In this document: piece by piece, positions 1 to 11,425 of the stretch
Position numbering within the stretch: the first letter of the stretch is position 1
How the letters are laid out: the number at the start of each line of letters is the position of its first letter
Assembly: GCA_029641185.1 (NCBI GenBank)
Contig: JAPWGK010000001.1
Coordinates: 3,298,501 to 3,362,500 of the forward strand
Origin: Pseudofabraea citricarpa
Lineage: Eukaryota > Ascomycota > Leotiomycetes > Helotiales > Dermateaceae
Reading direction: 5' to 3'
Length of the DNA stretch: 64,000 nt
Program-made: the position numbers and the translations under genes
The notes under the pieces: generated by a model
Databases searched by the model: none
Seen by the model: the letters and a program-made list of their open reading frames with translations, nothing else
What the model was told of the DNA's origin: nothing

Positions 1-1569
1 GATGAGAAGCTTGTCAGCGCTTGCTTTTCAGCATCTGCACAAGTTGATGATGGCGATGCCTCCGCGATCATGTCTAAAGGCAGCCCAACCTCAAGTCAGG
101 GTGATCTTAGCTTGAATGGTGTTGAGAGTTCACTTTCAGAAACAGAGCGACTGGAGGATGAGATTATTTCTTCTTCTACTGTCCAGGTTGACGGAGAAAA
201 GCCTCAAATTTACGGTGCTCAGCAACACAATCTAATTGTTGATGCTAGACCAACAGTAAATGCATTAGCCATGCAAGCTATTGGGCTAGGTTCCGAAAAC
301 ATGGACAACTACAAATTTGCTACTAAGGTATATCTCGGTATTGATAATATCCATGTCATGAGAGATTCGTTGAATAAGGTAATAGAAGTACTGAAGGACG
401 GGGATCTTTCATCGCTACCACCAAGTAGAGATGCACTGATCAAGAGTGGCTGGCTCAAACATATTACAGGACTCCTTGATGGCGCAGCTTTGATTGCCCG
501 ACAAGTAGGAATACATCACTCACATGTTCTTATCCATTGTTCAGATGGCTGGGATAGAACCAGTCAGCTAAGCGCTCTTGCTCAACTTCTCCTTGATCCA
601 TATTATAGGTCGATTGACGGCTTTATTGTGTTGATTGAGAAAGACTGGCTCGCTTTTGGCCATATGTTCCAGCATCGTACAGGCCATTTGAATAGCGAGA
701 AATGGTTTGCAACTCAGAACGACCTCCTTGCCGGATCAGCTATTCAGCCTGGTAATAGTGGAGATGGTCGGGGAGATGCTATTGAGAATGCCTTGTTAAG
801 TGCAAAGCGCTTCTTCAACAAAAGCAATCAGAGCCAGGAAACCGTCTCCGAATCTGATGATGTGTTACCCTATGAAGATTCGCCCAGAGGCAAGAAAGCA
901 GCGAAGGATAGTGCTGCAGAGCGAGAGGCTACAAAACCGAAGGAGACCAGCCCAGTTTTCCACCAATTTCTCGACGCGACATACCAGCTTTTGAAACAGT
1001 TTCCTAATCGCTTCGAGTTCAACGAGCGATTCTTGCGAAGATTACTCTACCACTCTTACTCTTGTCAGTATGGTACATTCTTATATAACAATGAGAAATC
1101 TCGTCTAGACGCTCGCGTACAAGAACGAACATCCAGCGTGTGGGACTATTTTCTTTCGCGTCGAGCAGAATTTACCAACAAGGAGTATGATAGCGGCATA
1201 ATTGACGATCACGTCAAAGGCAAGGAGCGCTTAATCTTTCCCAGCTTAGACAAAGTAAGATGGTGGAATGAAGTTTTCAATCGAACAGATTTGGAAATGA
1301 ATGGTCCAGTCAATACTGTCAGTGAGCGGTACATACCATCACCAAGCAGTCCACCAGCAGTTGGTCGTTCTGTCCTCACTGGCGTAGAAACAGCAACAAC
1401 AGCCGCTGGAGCTGGGACAACAACGCAAGTCTCCAACGGACCGGCAACTGGCCTCGCAAGTTTGAGAGAAGGCATCGCCGGACTTGGTCTTGGGAGAAGT
1501 AGCAAAGCCGCTACAGGTAACAAGAGTCCTGCAAATGTAAAGGAGGACATGGAGGTCGAGATGCAATGA
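1..1569 (+). CDS. ymr1: Myotubularin-family phosphoinositide 3-phosphatase, 5'-truncated by the window edge
   Basis: The reading frame is open from base 1, so the real start lies outside the window; the first Met (base 70) is internal. Bases 535-567 encode HCSDGWDRTSQ, the CX5R catalytic loop typical of active myotubularins (Cys nucleophile, Arg, the two Asp that confer PI3P/PI(3,5)P2 specificity). It is followed by DPYYRSIDGF and the IEKDWLAFGHMFQHR region that close the family's phosphatase domain. The C-terminal part (after about base 1290) is Ser/Thr/Gly/Ala-rich and probably disordered. Known fungal members (Ymr1) dephosphorylate PI3P on endosomes and vacuoles and act in trafficking and autophagy. 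The N-terminal PH-GRAM region is missing here only because of the window edge. It converges on the next gene. Family call is very secure; the symbol is by homology. Confidence 0.95.
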   Translation, partial: DEKLVSACFSASAQVDDGDASAIMSKGSPTSSQGDLSLNGVESSLSETERLEDEIISSSTVQVDGEKPQIYGAQQHNLIVDARPTVNALAMQAIGLGSENMDNYKFATKVYLGIDNIHVMRDSLNKVIEVLKDGDLSSLPPSRDALIKSGWLKHITGLLDGAALIARQVGIHHSHVLIHCSDGWDRTSQLSALAQLLLDPYYRSIDGFIVLIEKDWLAFGHMFQHRTGHLNSEKWFATQNDLLAGSAIQPGNSGDGRGDAIENALLSAKRFFNKSNQSQETVSESDDVLPYEDSPRGKKAAKDSAAEREATKPKETSPVFHQFLDATYQLLKQFPNRFEFNERFLRRLLYHSYSCQYGTFLYNNEKSRLDARVQERTSSVWDYFLSRRAEFTNKEYDSGIIDDHVKGKERLIFPSLDKVRWWNEVFNRTDLEMNGPVNTVSERYIPSPSSPPAVGRSVLTGVETATTAAGAGTTTQVSNGPATGLASLREGIAGLGLGRSSKAATGNKSPANVKEDMEVEMQ

Positions 1570-2424
1570 TGACGAATAGACTTTGAATAACTTGCTTTGC
1601 TTGGGTGAATACCAGCACTGGCACGGGCATTGACATGGGCATGGGCAAGAAAAGGGCAATGGCGTTGAGTGGGATTATAAACGGACGGGTATGGCCATAC
1701 ACGGATGGACATGGAAATTCACTTTGAACTTTACACCTTGCGATCTGCATGTCTTCTTTTCAGCGATAAAGAAAACTTGGCATTCTGGGAGTTCCTCTTG
1801 TTTTTGTGTTGGTTTGGTTCCAGTTGGGAGGGTTATTCATGATGGTAGATGATGAACTAGCTAGTCAGTCAGACTTCTAAGTGACAACGGCAAGAAGACT
1901 GAGAGAAGAGATAGAGAGGGAGAGAGAGAATCAATCAATACTCACCACTACATTATGCGTTCACTGTTCAGTCAGTCGTAAGGAGTCTAAAATCAAGTAG
2001 ACGGCATTGTGCCTTGTATCTTCCGTCTTTCACACTTTAATCAGGGAACAGAATTAACTTGAAACTCTCGTATTTTCATCTCATATCAATATCAATATCT
2101 ATCACCACTACTGGTCAACACATCAATCCCATTACCAATATAACTTAAAAGGGGCCTTTTTAAGAAGAAGAGAAGAAAAAAAGAGGCCCGTAGGTAGAAA
2201 AGCTTTCACGCGCAGTTAAGTAAGGTATTACACCCCTCCCAAGTCATACCTCATCATAATTTCCTTCCCATGTCCTACTTAGCCCTGCCCTGCCCCGCCC
2301 TGCCTTGCCATTCCCCAAGCACCAGCACCAGCACCAGAATCACCCATCCGATCAAATGGTATCGTATCTTATCCAAGCCCCAGGGTGCCTGCTCCGATCC
2401 CCACTCCCATCCTCGAGTAGATAA
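1570..2424. other. Convergent intergenic region, 3' UTRs
   Basis: Spacer between two convergent genes. It contains purine- and pyrimidine-rich stretches (GAGAGA around 1915-1930, GCCCTGCC-type repeats around 2284-2310) but no ORF with credible codon usage. Nothing else is recognised. Confidence 0.6.
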
Positions 2425-4909
2425 CTAACAGTTCATGGTCCAAACCTGGGCTTTACCCAAAACCTGTCTCCCGCGAACCTCGATTCCCACAAACCCTGAA
2501 AATCTGACCTTTTGAATCCCGTCCTCTTGTACTTTGCTGCTCTTCTCCTCTGCACCGCCTGGTGAGGAGGTACTGCCTTTCCTACTCGACGAGCCGCTTC
2601 CCATCATGGCTTGCAACATGCCGCTCTTGGTCTTCTCCTTGCGCAGCTTGGGGTCCACTTTATCATCGTCCTTGTCTCCGCTGCCACCGCTCGTGCTGCT
2701 CTTCGAATCCATCTCGCTTATTGTCTCTGCGCCTGGGTTCTCTAGCGGCGGCACACCCTCGCCGAGCTTCATAAGCGACGGGAGCACAACTTCGCCGGGC
2801 ATTGGGTATGTGATGGATATTTCTCGGCTCTCTAATGGAAGGTTCGCGGAGATGCTGACGGCTAGCTCGACAATCATGTGAGCACTATCTTCGACGCCTG
2901 GAGGTGCTGGATCTTGGATATAGTTGATGATATGTGCCGTCAAATTCGAAGTTGCCATCTGCGTGAATTGCTTTCTGTACTCCTCGCTTTCGGGAGAATG
3001 TATAACATCTTTGAGTCCTTCTAGGGTTGTGAGTCTCCACTGTATAACTTTTGAGATCAGGGCATCTGATTCCTCTTGGTTGTTTAACGCGGGTGAAAAG
3101 CGGCGAATGTTGCGTTCAATGACTTTCAAACTCGTGCTCAATTCAGGCTCCAGGGCAGGATGGAAACTCTTGTTGAACACTTCATCCACCAAGAACTTCG
3201 TAATGCAGGCTCGTCCAACGGCAGTCATTTCCTGTTTTCCAATCTTCAATGCATCCTGGTTGACTGATTGTGCTATCCAGTACGGTACAGTTCGCCAATC
3301 CTTTCGTATATTGAACGCAAGGTTTGTAATAGCTCCGTCTAAGCGCTGGAATCGCGTCATGTATTCACTGTCGTCAAGGGAAGTACGAGATTGTGATAGT
3401 CGTTGATTAGCAAGTGTGTTCTGCAGCTGCTCTACCTGTGCTGTCTTATCAAAATAAAGGCTCTTAACCTTTTTATATTTCTGTGCTATGAGAAGTCAGT
3501 CTCCAGAAAACATCCTCAACATATGTTCGCGACCTACACAATTCCTTGAAGGCATCACTGTTGTCTGTCGGTCCAGGGGGTGGTGTACTTCTCCCCTGCT
3601 CACCACCTCCATATTGTTCTCTCTGCGGTGGACCTCCTCTGTAGTTTGGTCCTTGAGGGCCTAGCCCTGGTGTCGTTGGTTGGTTGCGGTAGGGCTGTTG
3701 ATAACCAGGAGCACCTTCTCGCGCATCTCCCTGCCCTTGCTTTGGATCAGCAGGTCTTCGCTGCTGCGATAATGCAGGAGGTGGAGGCATCGTGGGTTGC
3801 TGAGAGATGGGTCTGGGTGCTTGGAGTGGTGCAGATCGGTCCTGATACTCCTGGCGTTGTGTAGGGGATTGGCCGTTTGACTGTACAGATGTTGGTCGCT
3901 GTTCCTCGCGTTGATCAACAGGTGATTCAAAGGATATTTGAGAGACAGTTTCAGGATTTTGTACCTGTCGAGTGAGTTCGTTTGTAATTAAGCTGCCTGG
4001 TCGGCTGTTCCCGTGCTGCGTTTGAAGGGGGGTTGATAGCGGGTAGCGGCCTTGCTGAGCGCTTTCAGGTGAATTTCTTTGTTGTTGTTGTTGATGTTGG
4101 TGCGGAGGTTGGTATTGCTGATGGACCTCTTCGTGCGCAAGATGATTCGGTGGATCTGAGTCACCACGCACAGGGCGAATACTGTGCTTGCGGCCCTGCC
4201 CCGGACTGTTGTATATATCCTCCTTCCCCGAATCTCTTATTTGGTATGGATCTAATCCCGTGTCGTCTTCGGCCCCTTCCAGCGGGGACGGCAAGTGCCC
4301 TTTTGACCCCCAATCCAACGGCTGCTGATGATCTAAAGAATCTCTTTGCTGCTGCGGGGGTTGCACACGGGGATGGTCCTTTCTCGAAAGTCTGCGCGAG
4401 ATTCCTGAGGTATTGGAGTGGGAGGAGGGAGGGGATTGTTCGGAAGCCTTGCTGCTTCCTTTCATACGACCAAAGAAGCCCTTCTTTTCTTTCTTCGGCT
4501 CCACGATGGGCGGCTGTGTTTGCTGCTGCAAACCACCAGTATTTCTACGACCTTGATTCTGCAGCTTTCGAGACTCGAGGGCTAGATCATCCGCAGAACT
4601 ACCAGCTTGTGAGGGTGGCCCTGGTGAGGGGTAAGACCGCGGGGAATAGCGTGTGGACAGCGACCGCGAAGGAGCGTCGCCAGAGATCTGAGAAGTTCGA
4701 GGATCAAGATCTTGCCCCGAGTTCTGAGGGATGTAGGGCTGAGAGTCGCCGCGAGCCCGCAGAACCTGATGTTGGTTGTTCGTCCTTGCCTGGATGGCCT
4801 CGAGATCGTCTACTGAGCCACCGGTGGAAGGGGAGGCCGAACCTAAGCCAGTGTGATCAGTCAACTCCGGCTTTGAGCGATTGCTATGCCTGTGGAATCC
4901 GAGTGGCAT
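2425..4909 (-). CDS. Conserved fungal hypothetical protein, Pro/Gln-rich N-half with coiled-coil C-half
   Basis: Two exons: 4909-3538 and 3485-2425, with a 52-nt intron (GTAGGT...ATAG). The splice fuses DAFKEL to SQKYKKVKSLYFDKTAQ, giving about 810 residues. The first 450 residues are disordered: repeated Pro, Gln, Ser and Arg, with a basic patch EPKKEKKGFFGRMKGSSK and a poly-Gln-like HQHQQQQQ. After the intron comes a coiled coil (AQVEQLQNTLANQRLSQSR), then a helical domain beginning YMTRFQRLDGAITNLAFNIR. A charged tail DKDDDKVDPKLRKEKTK follows. The start MPLGFHRHSN at 4909 follows a CACAG and looks more natural than an in-frame upstream ATG at 4987, which would add 26 Cys/His-rich residues. 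I do not recognise a characterised orthologue; the C-half looks like a cytoskeletal or polarity-type helical protein, but no function is assigned. Confidence 0.72.
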
Positions 4910-6476
4910 TTGTGAGAAGCACTCGTGGCCGAAGCTCACGATGGTCGTGCCGTTGGAATGGATTTGGACACACGCCGCTGCACTCAATGCACAGCCAGCT
5001 GCAGCTGGTGGGGCTAAGCTGATGGTGGAGGGGGCACGGAGCCGCGAGAAGGATTAAAGCGGTACAGTTGCACAGGCTGGGCTCTGGGCTGTCCTGGCCA
5101 GTGTCCAGACTGAGGCTATCCAATCTTCAGATGAAATGATACAGTACAGTACAGCACAGCACAGCACAGCACAGCAGACGATGCTTCCCAGGCACCTGAA
5201 TTGGGATGACAAGAATAGCAATAATCGGGGCCGACAGCGTCGAACAAGCCTCGAAGGGCAGCAGAAGAGGGAGAGAAGGGGGGCAGGTTGGCAGGGACCA
5301 GAGGGGCTCAGCTCAGTGAGCTTCGCATGATTCGCCAGCGCTGACGGCTGCGATCTGCACACTGCTGCACAGGAGCTTTAATGCTTGGAGCTGGTGGTGT
5401 TGGTGTTGGTGATGGCATGGATGGCATGGATGCTATGGAGGGAGGAGGAGCAGAAGGAGCTGCGACATAACACGATCCTCCAGAATCCGATGTTGAGCGT
5501 CTCGAATTGATATTTGATGAACGCTGCACTGCAGCAGCGCATAGGCGCGCGCGCGAGAGCATTTCACAGTGCAGCCCAGCGCCAACTGCAGTGCTTTCCA
5601 AGAGCCACAGTTGCCATGCTTCGCCCACATGCCAGTGTCGGTGACAGTGACAGTGATGACAGCCTTCTCACGTGCAGCTAAGGCGTAAGCTATGCATCTC
5701 TGACCTGGTGTCTGTGTGTGTGTTCAGCCTTCACCATGTACATTGGCGGAATCAGCATCATCATATCTCGTGTGCGGATCGCCATAGAAACTCCATTAAG
5801 CTGTCGCTAAGCAGTGGAGATGTCTCTGTTCGGCGGCAAGTGGGCACCGCCGGCAACAATTACTGTATCTCACTCTGGTGTCATCATCATTATTCAAGCA
5901 TACCAAGTACCAAGTGCCAGTATTCCTTCCTTGACGACTTGGTCTAATGACCAGACTCAACACGCTTTTCAATTTATTGGCTTCACCTACAGGATTCCGC
6001 AAATGAGCACAACCCACTACCTATTGGAAAACCGTCTCGAGGATCAGAATCGACTCATTGTTTCATGCGACAGGGCCTAATCGAGCGTAGCCGCCGTGCT
6101 GTTTGTTCCCCTATCTATAAGATCAGAAGCGACGGATTCGAAACCAACCATCTTAAAAGAAACCCATTATTTAACGAAGTTACAGTATGGGAGACAATTA
6201 TTATGCTTAAACCATTTGAGCACTTGAGTTACACTGTTTGAAATATACACAGCGGGTTCAACTATAGAGTTAGACGCCAGTGAAGCTGTTGAATTTGAGT
6301 TCAACTTCATTAATACTCAACCTTCTTTTAAGCTTGTCCTAGATATATTAATGAATTCTTGTGGGCTTGCACCAGCTCGCCATACCATATCATATCTTTA
6401 ACCAAGGGTGGTGAAGTAGTTCATCTGCCGTTGGTCTGTTCGCAGGGTTTGACTGGAGAATGTCTTTCACAAACGC
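4910..6476. other. Intergenic region with CAGTA/CAGCA microsatellite
   Basis: Upstream region of the coiled-coil gene and downstream region of the kinase gene. It contains the ACAGT/ACAGC repeat at 5141-5176 and CT/GT-rich segments; the 6150-6450 part is AT-rich. Short ORFs here (for example 5814-6080 +) have no recognisable domain and are not called. Confidence 0.5.
5141..5176. repeat. Pentanucleotide microsatellite (ACAGT/ACAGC)
   Basis: Seven uninterrupted 5-bp units, two ACAGT followed by ACAGC units, in the promoter-side spacer of the coiled-coil protein gene. Seen directly. Confidence 0.9.
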
Positions 6477-7608
6477 CTAGTCTGCGTTCTCAATCTCGAA
6501 GATATCTCCTATGAAAGATAGTGAGACAGGATCCCTACTGGGCGCAAGTTTTGGTGAGAAGCTCGAAATCTCATCTTGCCATTTCCTTGGGGCCTGCTCA
6601 AGAAAGGTCTCTTCAAACGGAATCAGGGTCCACAGTGAACGTATGAACTCTCTATCTTGTTCATCAACAGGTAGATGTTTAAGACCTCCCATTGGTTGTA
6701 GTATTTTGGCTCCAGGTTCCATCAGAAGAGAGCCTACCTTGAAAATCAAATCAGCCCTTGTAGTAAAAGAGACGAGAGGGATCATAGAGTTCTTACAATA
6801 GCTCCCAGCGACCAAATATCGGTTGCTGAGCTCCAAGGCATTCCAAGCCACGACTCAGGACTCCGCCAATACGGATTTGTGATCTTGCGATTGTGATCAT
6901 TGGCTGATTGTGCAGCTGTAATAATGTAAGCCTCAATCCTACTCTGCTGCCATGTCCCTAAACATACCGACGCCGAAATCGATAAGTTTGACAACAAGAT
7001 CGGAAGATGTTGAGCTGCCGAAAGAGAAAACCACATTCTCAGGTTTCAAATCTATCACTTCACTCAGCTCTATTTGACGAGAAAAGGAGATATCTTTCCT
7101 GACCAGTATGGACGATGTTATTTCGGTGAATTATTGACAGTGCTTTCAGGATCTGTCGAGTTAATGACTTGATTTGGAAGCGTGAAAATCCACGCTTTAG
7201 AGTCTGATGATACTGGTGAAGGTCAAACTCTAGATATTCAAAAACACCTGCTTGAACCTGCTCCACAGATCCATCTGACAAAACAATCTGATCAACAAGC
7301 TGGCGAATACCGTCAGCACTTTTGAGCGGACCATTGAGATTCATTAGCTCCGTATCAAGTTGACGCTGAGCCTTTCTCTGCTCGTCTCCATGACCACGCA
7401 GCGCAGTTTTAATGATCACTTGGCTACCATCCCTGGCATTTGTCAGTCGGCACATTGAAAGGGGACAGAAACGTCCACACCTCTCTGATAACGCAAGCCA
7501 GACATGTTTATGGTAAGTGGTGGCTTGTTTGATGAGACAGTATTTGTTCTGTGATTTTGCGACTAAAGATTGGGCTGCTCGGAAAGACTGAAGTGATAGA
7601 GTGGACAT
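6477..7608 (-). CDS. Atypical protein kinase-like protein with HTD catalytic loop
   Basis: Five exons reconstructed: 7608-7481, 7432-7104, 7051-6968, 6915-6797, 6737-6477, all with GT-AG introns of 48-59 nt; 306 residues. Kinase landmarks in order: VIIK (Lys about 51), HTDLKPEN (catalytic Asp about 153; the usual HRD Arg is Thr), IDFG metal motif, then SPE in place of APE, and the DIWSLGAI helix. The glycine-rich loop is not recognisable (QATTYHKHVWLALSERDG), and the C-lobe is short, ending about 90 residues after SPE. The invariant Lys and both Asp are present, so catalysis is possible. Loss of the Gly loop and the HRD Arg suggests a regulatory or degenerate kinase. It stands alone beside a gene-poor region, consistent with a lineage-specific fungal kinase expansion. 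Family certain; activity uncertain. Confidence 0.78.
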
Positions 7609-10319
7609 TCGTAAGATACTGACGCTGGTAGTGTATCCCGCAAGTAATCAAAACATCGAAATTTGGGTACTGAGTGGTCTGTGCATGCTCGCCTGACTAA
7701 TGAACATATCATCAAACTGAGTTTGATACTTGGTCAAATTATTCTCAGAAAGGTCTGAGGCGGCGGGCTACGATCAAAGGCTTCTTAGATTCAAATTCTG
7801 TTTGCATGGAATATTGTTGAATGGAACGGTGACTCGAACACGGAGGAGTATAAATGGGCTGAGACAATTTGAATGCGGAAATTAAATCTTTCTAGAATGA
7901 AAAAAGGGTACAGAAAACATAAATAGTAGGTTCGAGTATCACAGTCTTGGTAGACACTGTTAGTGTATCCCGTCAGTTCGCTTTCAATTCCAGATATGGT
8001 CCTTGGCCATATTAATATAGCGCCACAGGGCGAGGAGGGAGAAAAGATAATCAACCACCAGGAATGATATTTTGATTCTGGTGATAGTATAAATGCTTGA
8101 TTCCATTTCCTTCTGGGGCCCTCGAGTGCCACTTGGTGCCTGAATACGTCAACCTCGGCAACGGAATTAAGTTGAGTTACCCAAATAAATTAGGTCCCAC
8201 GGATTGATGAGGGACTATTGAAGGCGCCGGTCGATATTTCATTCCGCCGTTTGCTTGGTATGAGTAAATGATGTATTATGATATGTTTTTGTCAAGCGGA
8301 GATGGCCGACTCGTCACGGCCAAATTCTCTCGTGAGCTAGTTAAAAGACATCGGGCGCGTGTGTGGGGTGGTTCAAGAGATAGGCTTAAATGTGACAGGA
8401 GAGAGAATACACAAAGACGTCATTTGGTACTTGTTCTACCAGAAGCTTGGTCGCCATGTTGGACGGCCATGTCCATGGAAGTTCCAGCGTTCAGATATCG
8501 CTCCAGCCGAGCAGCCCTGGCCGAGACAGTGTTCACCCACACCACCAAAACCTTTCTCTCCGCTCAAGGCACCGTCGTGGGGTTTCCGTGTTCAATATTG
8601 CCCCGCACTCAAGAAGCTCTGAGTGAAACAGCCACAACGGTCGAGGCGTGTTACGGGCAGACAAAAAATTAACTTGTCATATGGAGATGTGACAGGGTTG
8701 GACGGGAGGACAGAAACTCGAGCCTATTCCCTTCCTCGACCGTGGAAGATATTTTGATTCTCGAAGTGTTCATTCCCAACAAAGTGTGGTCTGACAAATA
8801 CCCTTCTCTTTCGCTGTATTCCCATCAAGTTTTGCCGTACCACCGCTCTGGATTTTTGGGTTTCCTACTGCATCCAGGGAAAAATCATCGAGTAGTATGC
8901 AGCAAGTAAGCGATGCAAAGCTACAGGTCAAAGCTAAAAATAGACGAGCTGCAAGCGACAAGCAGAAGCAAGTGCTGCTTACCGTGCTGTGCTCTGCTCT
9001 GCTTTGCCTCGTTGCAGATCATATCAGATCATCTGTCAGCACCCAGAAATGCAGCCTCATCTTGCGATCATCCCATGTGCTGTTCCTAAGGAGCGGTGAC
9101 ATCAAGGCAAACAGCTGAACAGCGGGACTGAAGTATTGGAGGTGCGCAGTGCATGCGCTATTGACAGCTTCTTCCCAAGACGGCATATCGCAGTGCGGAT
9201 GGCTGCAGCAGATCGCATTCAGGAAGAAGAGCACGGCGAATTGATGTGTTGAGGTTCCCACATGGAGAGCACGAACTCGTACTATCCGAGGCAAGACGGC
9301 GAGAGGTCTTCCGAATTTGGTCGTAAGAGTAACCTCTCGAGAATTCCCAAGTTGGTCATCTGGTGCGAAGAAGAGCAAATTGATTAGCCAAGCCAATACG
9401 TTCCTGCCAGAGATGACCGAAATGAAGTGCCGACGAGCTCTGCTGACAAGGCTCGGACCGAGAATGTGTTTGCTTTTCGAAAGCGCTCCATTCTCTCAGT
9501 CAGTCGCGACGACAGCAAGCAAGCAGAGTAAGCTTAAGACGACGCTGCTGTTGGCGGTGTAAGCTGGTGATGAGATAGAAGAGATCAAGGATGGCTTGTC
9601 GGCGAGCGTTGGAGCTAAAGCCAGCGTGCAGTGCAGTGCTCTCTGCAGAAGCACAATCGCATGGCGGATGGATGTTTGGATGGCATGACATCGTTGCTGT
9701 AACTCTTGCCGATCCAGTGACTCTGGTGCCCCCTCGCTTCGTCGATTGCATGGTTTGCATGTTTCAGTCGTTCTCATTCGGTCCACGATCCAACTCAACG
9801 GAGTAGATCACTGCTCGAAGCAGCTTGCAATGTGGAGAAGTCGATCTTCAGGTACGGAAGTACCGCAGGTCGGCTCACGAAAGGAAGTGTAAACAAGTGC
9901 TTTCTCTCTCTCTCATGGCTCGACGTGCTTTCTGTACCTCTTTGTATTGCAGCCGTCTCGGAGACTTTCCTCTTGTTGTCCCAAGGTCTCGCATTTTTGC
10001 TTTTGTGCGATATTAATCGATGGTTACGATCGGCGACGTGCAGCTGCTCTCGTGCTGGGCTACGTGCTTGTTGCCCGCATTTCAAAGTCATGCTGGCGAC
10101 TAGAAATACCGAGCTGCTCCCCTCCCATGCTCAACATCCCAACCTTTGTTTAGGTCAAACAACTCACTTCTCTCCTGGTACCATCTCTCGCACATAGAAA
10201 TCCTCGTCTCCTCTCTCCTGGTCCTACCAATATACTTGAAGCAATCCATAATAATAGTTTACTCCTTGCCGAGGTGTTGCATTCCTCTCCCCGCAGAGTT
10301 GCAAATTTGTTCCCCCGCC
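7609..10319. other. Gene-poor 2.7-kb region
   Basis: No ORF here has an ATG start, a splice pattern and recognisable protein features together. The reading frame at 8961-8770 (-) encodes a signal-peptide-like stretch but has no ATG. The last about 170 bp (10146-10319) are the probable promoter/5' UTR of the secreted protein that follows. Confidence 0.45.
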
Positions 10320-11052
10320 ATGCGCTTCCTACTCGCCGCCAGCTTTGTGCTGTCTCTCGTCTTCTCCGCTGAGGCTCTCCTGAGTGGACTTGATGTAGAG
10401 TCTGCCCCCAGTCGTCTGGCTCGGACACGTCTCGCCCGTCATGATACAGATCTCCTTGCAATTGAAGCTCATTCCATTCGCCGCTCTATCAACGAAGAGA
10501 ACTCAAAGCGTGCCAAACCGATCAGAGATTTCCGCGTTTCTGATATCTCCACAAACGACTTTCCCACCGAAACCGCCTGGAATCGTTCTATCTCATGTAA
10601 GTAAATTCCAAAGGGATGGTGACAGATGCTGACGATACTTCTCAAGTCTACTTTACTGACTTGAACTCCAACTCCTCCACCATCTGCGTGGCATCCTGGA
10701 CACAAACAAACACAACCAACAATGTCCCAAAGGACTATGTGCTGTGTAATTTTACTACCAAGCCCAAAGAGTTTTTCAATTTCAAATTCGACTCTTATAC
10801 CTCTCTGGGTGTATTCAGCATCTCAATGACCCATCATTACTCCGACCCGGTGTGAGTAGTTCTGGTCCAATGATAAATAATCTTACTGATGGTATTAGTA
10901 ACTATCCACCACCGTGGGATGTTGTGCAGTACTTCTCTAGCTCAACTGCATTCAATCTGGAATGTGACACCAAGAACACTGCGTTCGGTCCAAAGACATC
11001 ATGTGCTGCCTCCGGCCCGTCAACAGCCATTGTCAATGGTGTTGCCAATTGA
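10320..11052 (+). CDS. Small secreted cysteine-containing protein (candidate effector)
   Basis: Three exons: 10320-10596, 10647-10851, 10899-11052; introns GTAAGT...CAAG (50 nt) and GTGAGT...TTAG (47 nt). The product is 211 residues. Residues 1-19 (MRFLLAASFVLSLVFSAEA) form a classical signal peptide. A polar, basic stretch with RLARTRLARHD follows, resembling a pro-region. The mature part has four Cys (in STICVAS, VLCNFTT, LECDTK, KTSCAAS), enough for two disulfides, and several N-glycosylation sequons (NRS, NSS, NFT). It contains aromatic/Asn-rich beta-type sequence (FNFKFDSY, PPPWDVVQYF). No catalytic motif or known domain is recognised. Size, secretion signal and isolation in a gene-poor region fit a small secreted effector-type protein, but that role is inference. 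Confidence 0.75.
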
Positions 11053-11425
11053 GGAATGGATTATATTCTGGCTTTGCGGGTTGTTAGGGAGGCGTAATGG
11101 GACTCGGATAAGGTTCTCTGGGTAATAAAGATTAGCTGGGAGTGCTTGGCCTTAAAGTAATACTGCGCGCTTTTGACACATGAAGTGAGTGGAAGGTTGT
11201 ACATAGGATTATGGAGAGATAGTGCCTGCGAACACTTTCCTTGCCCCTGGATCCACATGGTCAAAATAAAAATTTATTAAACAAAAGTTCTGAGAAAGTT
11301 GGTGCTCATGCGCTTACTACTCAATATCCGAGCGAGTCACATATAGCTTTTAAATGCGATCAAATAGTAGTTGTCAAGATCTAAGGCAAGTAAGTATTCG
11401 ACAGGTGAAAAGGCCGCCGGTCTAC
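11053..11425. other. Intergenic spacer
   Basis: AT-rich downstream region of the secreted protein; nothing recognised. Confidence 0.5.

Noticed and set aside
4033..5022. 329-residue plus-strand frame opposite the coiled-coil gene
   Set aside because: It is antisense to the Pro/Gln-rich coding region; compositional bias keeps the opposite strand open. No domain, and the sense gene has a coherent spliced model.
8770..8961. 63-residue minus-strand frame with signal-peptide-like start and Cys
   Set aside because: It starts with TTG, not ATG, and no upstream exon with a matching splice was found.
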